Assembly: GCA_007570785.1 (NCBI GenBank)
Contig: ML664174.1
Span: 2,813,054 to 2,877,053, forward strand
Direction of reading: 5' to 3'
Length of the DNA stretch: 64,000 nucleotides
Source: Antilocapra americana
Lineage: Eukaryota > Chordata > Mammalia > Artiodactyla > Antilocapridae
Shown here one piece after another: positions 57,542-64,000 of this stretch (position 1 is the first letter of the stretch; each line of letters begins with the position of its first letter). The notes beneath the pieces were generated by a model. It had not been told where the DNA came from and made no database searches. It worked only from the letters and a program-made list of their open reading frames with translations. A program made the position numbers and the translations under genes.

Positions 57542-59441
57542 TTGGCTTGGCATTCGTGTACAGCTATTCCAGGGTTAAGAACAAAATGTACTTTGGGGGC
57601 TGAGATGAAAATCACTGGAAAATGCTTAGCTCCTAAGAGACAAAAAGCTCGTGCTCTTTTTCCTTGTGCCTTTCTACGTTGTCCACATCTGGCCCTGTAC
57701 AGACGCACACTCAATAGGCAGTGCTGATGTGCTCAGCCCTGACTTTCTTTTCAAACCCACTATGGAGAAGTGATGAGGGTCCTAAAGGAAAATCTTTCTT
57801 AGAACAAGTATTTCATCAGCCTTGCTATTCACAACTTTAGAAAAGCTAATCTGCTCCATCTTTCTGGTTCATCAGAAAGGTGTCCTGCTGTTCTCAATCC
57901 AACAAACACATTTGCACACTGGGTTTGTACAAAGAACTCTTTTAGGTACTGTGAGGTTACAGAGATGAATAAGATGAGGACCAAACTCTTGAAAACTTTG
58001 CATTCAATGGGGAGAAAAGCCACACAAATGCCTGTAACCCAGATGGGGACAAATGAGGGCTACAATGTATTACAAATAAGAGGCATACTTTAGGAGCATG
58101 ACCAAAAAAACAATGGGCTCTTATCGGGGAGAGGAGGAAGTGGATTTGAACACAGCCATGGCGAATTAATAGAGCTTCCTGAAGCAGGGAAGAGAGAAAG
58201 GGCAATTTGGCTGGAGCAGTTGCCTGGGAAGAGGGTACATAAGCACTGCCCACTGTGGCTGGCCTCCTAACCTCATGGAAGGGCACAGGGGTGGAGATGG
58301 ACACGGGACGTCTCAGACGAGCGCTGTGCTCAGGGCTTGAACATAACAAAGTAGGGAAGGAGAAGTTGAAAACACCGGCTCTTAGAAGATCACTGAGGAG
58401 CTGGCCAGAACAGCTGGGGATAGGGAGCACAAACTACAGTACAGGAGGAGGAGGGGACGGGAGAGCAGACACAAGAGGAAAATTCACCCCAGCTACCCTT
58501 CCCTGTCTTCTCCCCTGAGATGCTACCTCCCTGGAGTCTGCACAATGAAAGAACCTTCCTCCTAGGAAGGAATCCAGCTTGAAACCTTTCTCCCCTTTGT
58601 ACATGTTTGGCAGCTGCAGAGAATTCAGCGCAGCCATGAAGGTTTCACTGGTGGGAGCAATGGGTTTTAATTAACTCTAGGGAGGATCTGCTAAGAGAGG
58701 TGCAAATTGAACGTTTCCTTTACGACCCTCTATGAGGACCGATTTCTAATTAACAGATTCTCACTGCAAGCCTAGCCACCCCCCTGCTTCTGCAGCGGGG
58801 TAAGCAACAATGATGTATCAGCAAGTTAGCCCTCAAAGAGGGGGTGCTGTGAGTTCCAAGACCTTTTAAAAGCCTCATAAAATGGCTTTTCTCAGCAAGG
58901 GTCAGTTTAAAGAGCTTGCAAATACCTTCTGCTGAAGTTGTAGAAAGGGATGGTGTTGGGGGTCAGACGGCCTGCTGACGGCCTGAAGGAAACTTCACCA
59001 CTTAGCAATAGGGAGTTGCTTGGGAGTGGTGAGGGCTGAATAAGAATGGCTTGCATCGCTGGTGGATTATGCAGGAGACAAGGGGATGATGTCGCCTTCT
59101 TGAGAATGAACCCAAAGGGTGCACAGATTGGGGATCAGCCAAGAACTTGGGAGACTGGTCAAATCTTAGCCTTTATACACCTACAGAATTCTTTGCAAGG
59201 AGACTTCTCCTATTTCCTCGTTTTGTCAAAAGCAATATTAATCTTCCTCAAATTTTTCTATCTTCTCACATGAGATTTTCCATAGCACAATGAACTCTTC
59301 ATTCCTTTTTTTGAATGAAAAGTTCTATTTGGCCTGATGGCAAAGAATAAACACATTTTAAATGCCAATTTTCTTCATGCTTAATTTTTCTCTATGTATC
59401 TAATCTGAGGAGTGACAGGAAAAACAACAGTTCTGACAAGG

Positions 59442-59832
59442 AGCAACCAATAACTTTCAGCAAATCCATTAATTAGGGTCATGTTTACACTTCTTGTCAT
59501 CAACGAAACATCTGCCTAAATAGGTTTTCTTGGTGTATAAAGTCATAACCATCTGTCCACATGAGATAACACACTGCTTAAGTTTTATAAGGATATGAGA
59601 ACGGCAGGCTTATGGGTTTTTTTTTGTCAGAAAAGGGCTTTGACTGCATTAACAGTGTTGGACATGGAATCAGAAAATGTGGGCTGAGTCTCTTTTGACA
59701 CTTTTGACACTTGGTAGCAAAGAGGTCTCCAGCCAGGGACCTATGTTTCAGCATTTGTAATAACTATTTCCTAGGATGCAAGTGGACTGTATAACTTCTG
59801 TGACATTGGGCACTGCGCAATTAAACAACAAC
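59442..59832 (+). repeat. Direct duplication, copy 1
   Basis: Begins AGCAACCAATAACTTTCAGC and ends GCGCAATTAAACAACAAC. It aligns along its length with 63012-63369 in the same orientation. Shared landmarks are AACATCTGCCTAA, AGGTTTTCTT, GTGTATAAAGTCATA and CCATCTGTCCACATGAGATA. No repeat family recognised. Confidence 0.85.
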
Positions 59833-60394
59833 GCCCTAAGGAACATTTGGTAAGAGTAGGGGTGGGGGTTGCAATTTAACTGTATTGCCAAGAAGCAGCA
59901 TATGGCATTCATGAGGGCAATTCATCAATAGATTGTATTCTAAGTAATAGAGGCTCATTCTGACAACAAGCTTTCACAGCAGAAAAGAGAAAGTGCTAAT
60001 CTCATAGGGAGAACATGGGAGCCAAAGGAAACAGAGACAGAGAGAGTGTAGGGTACACGACCTGGAATCGGCCATCACTTTCCAGATCAAGCGTGCAGAA
60101 AGCAATCATCAGACAGTAGAGGAGACAGAGAAATGAAGATCCATGCTGGGCTAGACATGCTTCCCAGAGAAGCTGATTAAGTATTAACACAAATTCCTTG
60201 GTAGGGAAAATTTAAAGACTGATATTAGAAAATACCATATAATCCTTTCTGGTTTATTGTATAGACATTGGTTATAATCCTCATTTCAAAGTGTGGGTTT
60301 AGTGGCTCAATAGGGCCCTTTGTCATCTTCATGATATTACTATTTTCAAGGATTCCCCTTATTACTGGCATTAGTAAACAGGTAGGACAAGGGA

Positions 60395-60570
60395 TTGGGG
60401 ACAGGAGCAGAAGGGGAAGACAGAGAATGAGATGGCTGGATGGCATCACCGACTCGATGGACATGGGTTTGGGTGGACTCCGGGAGTTGGTGATGGACAG
60501 GGAGGCCTGGCATGCTGTGGTTCATGGGGTCGCAAAGAGTTGGATAAGACTAAGCGACTGAACTGAACTG
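60395..60570 (+). mobile_element. BovB 3' end, 176 bp
   Basis: Sense: GACAGAGAATGAGATGGCTG to AGCGACTGAACTGAACTG. A perfect 11-bp duplication AGGACAAGGGA at 60384-60394 and 60571-60581 gives exact borders. The internal sequence starts TTGGGGACAGGAGCAGAAGG. Confidence 0.95.
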
Positions 60571-61248
60571 AGGACAAGGGAAACTAACCTGAGTCTTGGA
60601 ATCAAGATTCAGGTACCCAGAGAGAGCAAAGCCAGGGAAACTAAATCCCTTAAAAAATTCCATCTCAGCAAGACATTTCCAGCAAGGTGAGCCATCCATG
60701 ACAAAAGCACGCTGATTTACCACTTTCAAGGTGTGGTCCTTCTGCCAAACACTCTTGTCCATGCTTCTAGAACTCTCAGCCTTCTAAAGTATCTGACCTT
60801 TCTTTTTCCCCCCAGGCCTCCTTCTTAACTTCATTCTCTATGTCTCCTTGTCTAGAAAACCTCACTACATACACCACATAGACACCTCTGTTCAACACAC
60901 ATCCTCTCTCCCTAGATGGTGACTCTGATCTCCCTCCAGCCTGCAGCTCCGTCTTTCCACTTTGACTTGGAGACTCTGGCAGACCACTGGGGATATTCCT
61001 TTTCCATCCCAACCAGACCAATATGACCTTCTTCTCTGCTTATTATCCTTGAAAGCAGCCCACTAGCTAATTTATCCAAGTATTTAACCTACTTGGTCAA
61101 ATATCAAGTCTATTTCCAGCCACAGCTCCCTTTCATTCAATAGCATCATGAGAAGAATTCAGTATTATGGTGTTACTTAAGAAGCCAAGACAGCAGACTA
61201 ATGGAAGAGTCTTGAAAGAAAGAACTGAGTTTTCTAGTATCTTTTGAA

Positions 61249-61699
61249 GAACAACTAGCTATGGTTTTTCCAGTAGTCATGTATGGATGTGAGAGTTGGA
61301 CCATAAAGAAGGTTGAGAACCAAAGAATTGATGCTTTCTAACCATGGTATTGGAGAAGACTCTTGAGAGTCTCTTGGACTGCAAGAAAAGCAAACCAGTC
61401 AATCCTAAAGGAAATCAGTCCTGAATATTCATTGGAAGGACTGATGCTGAAGCTGAAGGTCCAATACTTTGGCTACCTGATGTGAAGAGCTGACTCATTA
61501 GAAAAGACCCTGATGCTGGGGAAGACAGAAGGCAGGAGGAGAAGGGGATGACAGAAGGTGAGATGGTTGAATGGCATCACTAACGCAATGGACATGAGTT
61601 TGAGCAAGCTCTGGGAGACGAACGACAGGGAAGCCTGACGTGCTGTAGTCCATGTAGTTGCAAAGAGTCAGACACGACTGAGTGACTGAACAACAAAAA
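61249..61699 (+). mobile_element. BovB 3' end, tail type GAACAACAAA
   Basis: Sense: CTAGCTATGGTTTTTCCAGT, GTCATGTATGGATGTGAGAG, CATCACTAACGCAATGGACA, ending AGTGACTGAACAACAAAAAA. Confidence 0.93.
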
Positions 61700-61731
61700 A
61701 CATAACATTTATGTTATCCTGCCAGCTAAAG

Positions 61732-61841
61732 GGGCTTCTCTGGTGGCTCAGATGTCAAACAATCTGCCTTCCAAGGCAGGAGACCTGTGTTCAATCCCTG
61801 GGTTGGGAAGATCCCCTGGAGTAAGGAATAGCTACCCATAT
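61732..61841 (+). mobile_element. Bov-tA SINE lacking its 3' half
   Basis: GGCTTCTCTGGTGGCTCAGA to GGAATAGCTACCCATAT: tRNA-like head plus the first part of BovA only. A 9-bp duplication CAGCTAAAG at 61723-61731 and 61842-61850 brackets the short copy. Confidence 0.85.
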
Positions 61842-63011
61842 CAGCTAAAGAGAAAGTTGGCTTGTGTCTTATACCCTGGGAATCAGAGACATGGGCAGAG
61901 CAGGTGGCCATGGCTGCCTCTGTGTTCTATCTTGTCTTTCAACCCTGCTCCTAATGGCACATTGCAGGTTTGGAAATCCCAACTCTGAGACAGTCACATA
62001 TTAAGGACTTTCAGGCAATTTGGGCATTTCAAATGGTTTAAGGAATCCCATTACCTGAAACAGGTAACACATTAGCTATCTGTTACAGATTCCTGAAAAC
62101 CAATTCATGCTAATCTACGGTACCCAGTCACCAATCAGTAAAAAGGGTCATAGGAAGGTCAGGTATGTTTGATGGAAAGAAAGGACAAATGTGACCTTCC
62201 TGCCGTTGTGTCCATTTCTCATAGATGCCACCACTCAAAGGTCTGCATCACAGCCAGGATCCTAGCAGTCTTTACTGATGTTTGACAAGCTTTTCATTTT
62301 TCCTCATCTTGTCTATTTCAAGTTTGGAATACATGAATGATCCAGAACACAATAATCTCTAAAAAGTGCTAAAATGTCTAGAAATACCATATAACTGATG
62401 AGACCTTTATGTCAGCTACAGTGATTTTTTTTTTTAAACACAAAGGGGATAATTTTAATTCTGCTTAAAATCTTTCAATGGCTTCCAGTGTAACTGTAAT
62501 TGGATTGTATAAAATTCACTGGAATTTGAATTGTATAAAATTCAAATCCTTCACTGTAGGCTATACTGCCCTGAAGGATCTGGCTCTTCTCTATCCTTCC
62601 AGATGCATGGGTTACTAAATTCCAATTACTCAGCAACCTCCGGCCACTATGCACCCTATTCCTCAAGCACATCACACTTGCTCTGCCTATCCCTCTCCTA
62701 CAATGAGCTTCCTCTAGGTTTTTGCAGATCTGCCTCCTCAGTCCTGTCTCAGAAGTCACCTGCTCACAGAAGCCTTGCCTGACCAAGAGGGCCTCTCCCC
62801 TAGCCACTTAATCCCATCACCTACTTTTCTTCATTGCATTTATCACTCTAGTAGTAGAAACTCAGTGTTATTTAAATTCATGAAATAAATGTGTCTAGTT
62901 CTCAATGGTCTCTCTTGCCCCAAGAATCTTGTTATATTCCTCACTTTTTAGCTTGCTACATATGTCTTACTCTCTCTGCATTAATACACCAACAACTATC
63001 TCTGTATTAGT

Positions 63012-63369
63012 AGCAACCAATAACTTTCAGCAAACCCATTAAATTAGGATTAGGGTCATGCTTCCACTTCTTGTTATAGCCTAAACATCTGCCTAAGTAG
63101 GTTTTCTTAGTGTATAAAGTCATAGCCATCTGTCCACATGAGATAAGATTCTCCACTTAAGTTTAGTAATGATGTGAGAACTTGAGACTTATATTTTTCT
63201 GCTGGAAGAGGGCTTTGTATAGAGTGCTGAAATGGAGTCAGAAGACTTCAACTAACCCTTGGTAACAGAGATCTCAGCATTTAGAAAAGGAAAATCATAA
63301 ATATTTCCCAGGATGCAAGTGAATGTAGAACTTCTATTACATTGAGCATTGGGAGATTAAATAATAATT
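63012..63369 (+). repeat. Direct duplication, copy 2
   Basis: Begins AGCAACCAATAACTTTCAGC and ends GGGAGATTAAATAATAATT. Paralogue of 59442-59832 with several indels. Confidence 0.85.
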
Positions 63370-63654
63370 ATTGATTGATTTGCTTTGATCCATCTCTTCT
63401 CTCTATACCATAAGCTCCATGAGAACAAGGACATGGTCTCTTTCTTCATAACTGTGTCTACAGTGTAGGGAACAGCATCTAGTATAAAGCTGGTGTCACT
63501 ACATTTGTTGAGTAATTATATTTGCGGTTGGTCCTCATAGTTGTTCGGAGAGATAAATACATCACCTCCACTTCACATGTGAAGAGCCTGAGGTTACAAA
63601 AGGCTGGTCAGGATGGCAAAACTGACATTTAACTGTAACACTCACATTCTTTGT

Positions 63655-64000
63655 ACTGTTAATTTGATGAGTCAACTTGACCGGGCTACAAGGTATTCAG
63701 ATGGTTTGTCAAACACTTCTGGGTGTTTCTAAGAGGTGCTCTTAGATGAGTTTGGCATTTAGGTCAATAGACTGAATAAAGCAGGGTGTGGGTGGACCTC
63801 ATCTGATCAGGTGAAGGCTTGACTAGAACAAAAGGCCAGCCATCCCTTGATTAAGTGGGAATTCCCCCTGCCAGACTGCCCTTGGAGACAGAACATTTTT
63901 TCCATCCAGTCTTGAGTGGCAACACTGGCTCTTCCTGGGCCTTGAGCCTGTGGGTCACTGGACTGCACTACACATCAGGTCTCCTGGGCCTCCTGCTGGC
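63655..64000 (+). repeat. LTR-like mammalian repeat, second copy, cut by window end
   Basis: TGTTAATTTGATGAGTCAAC, then AATAGACTGAATAAAGCAGG and CTCTTCCTGGGCCTTGAGCC. Same family as 53008-53880. Confidence 0.65.

Larger units (their letters stand above)
1806..64000 (-). other. RGS6: RGS6 intron upstream of the exon (partial, at least 62 kb)
   Basis: By inference from the minus-strand exon, everything to the right is upstream intron. I looked for the preceding coding exon (N-terminal segment with MAQGSG and the NMIVYCK end) and did not see it. It may lie beyond the window or have been missed by eye. Stretches with no named feature below (for example 1832-3006, 5700-6400, 6550-7420, 11660-12690, 13215-14360, 20615-21190, 22715-23835, 24985-26875, 30260-30950, 37560-39510, 42585-43185, 43380-44600, 47170-48300, 51180-51960, 54300-55300, 57550-59440, 59835-60380, 61855-63010) are ordinary intron-like DNA with no open frame I can support. 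Confidence 0.7.

Overview
The window is nuclear DNA from a ruminant, most likely a bovid. It is full of repeats confined to or typical of ruminants: BovB (RTE) LINEs, Bov-tA and Bov-A2 SINEs built on a tRNA-Glu-like head and a BovB-derived tail, and ruminant L1 3' ends. Older mammalian repeats (MIR, L2, MLT1/MST-type LTRs, Tigger-like DNA transposons) also occur. Nothing prokaryotic, plasmid-like or viral was seen, and there is no CRISPR array.

Only one protein-coding segment can be supported. It is a 100-bp exon on the minus strand at 1706-1805, with good splice sites. It encodes the start of the DEP domain of a regulator of G-protein signalling, and the peptide matches RGS6 better than its paralogue RGS7. 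The gene runs right to left, so 1-1705 is the intron downstream of this exon and 1806 to the right edge is part of the intron upstream, at least 62 kb if no exon was missed. I did not find the neighbouring RGS6 coding exons. Two GC-rich blocks (15.4-16.2 kb and 45.65-45.92 kb) and one short plus-strand segment (17.04-17.14 kb) carry splice- or promoter-like signals, but I could not assign them.

Layout: 0-8 kb, the exon and old repeats. 8.5-10.7 kb, a Tigger-like element split by a BovB that is itself split by a SINE. 14.3-15 kb, an inverted (twin-primed) L1. 15.4-19.3 kb, a GC-rich block, a U2 snRNA/SINE chimera and an MLT1 LTR. 19.7-24.9 kb, SINEs, L1 3' ends, a gapped (GT)n and a small Tigger-like MITE. 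26.9-30.3 kb, an apparently full-length but mutated BovB with perfect target-site duplications. 31-35.5 kb, MIRs, BovB 3' ends, SINE/microsatellite mosaics and an L1 with a templated insertion copied from 1.9 kb away. 35.5-48 kb, mostly single-copy intron with scattered SINEs and a BovB fragment. 48.3-51.2 kb, L1 remains carrying two SINEs. 52-54 kb, LTR-like repeats. 56-57.6 kb, an (AC/ATAC)-rich island holding a SINE dimer, a mariner hairpin and BovB ends. 58.6-64 kb, mostly single-copy sequence with a roughly 370-bp direct duplication 3.6 kb apart, BovB ends and a final LTR-like repeat.

The main interest is retrotransposition mechanics and local DNA copying inside a large neuronal and cardiac signalling-gene intron. 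I found no new gene system. All family names were assigned by eye from remembered consensus sequences, and most repeat borders are approximate to about 10-20 bp unless a target-site duplication is given.
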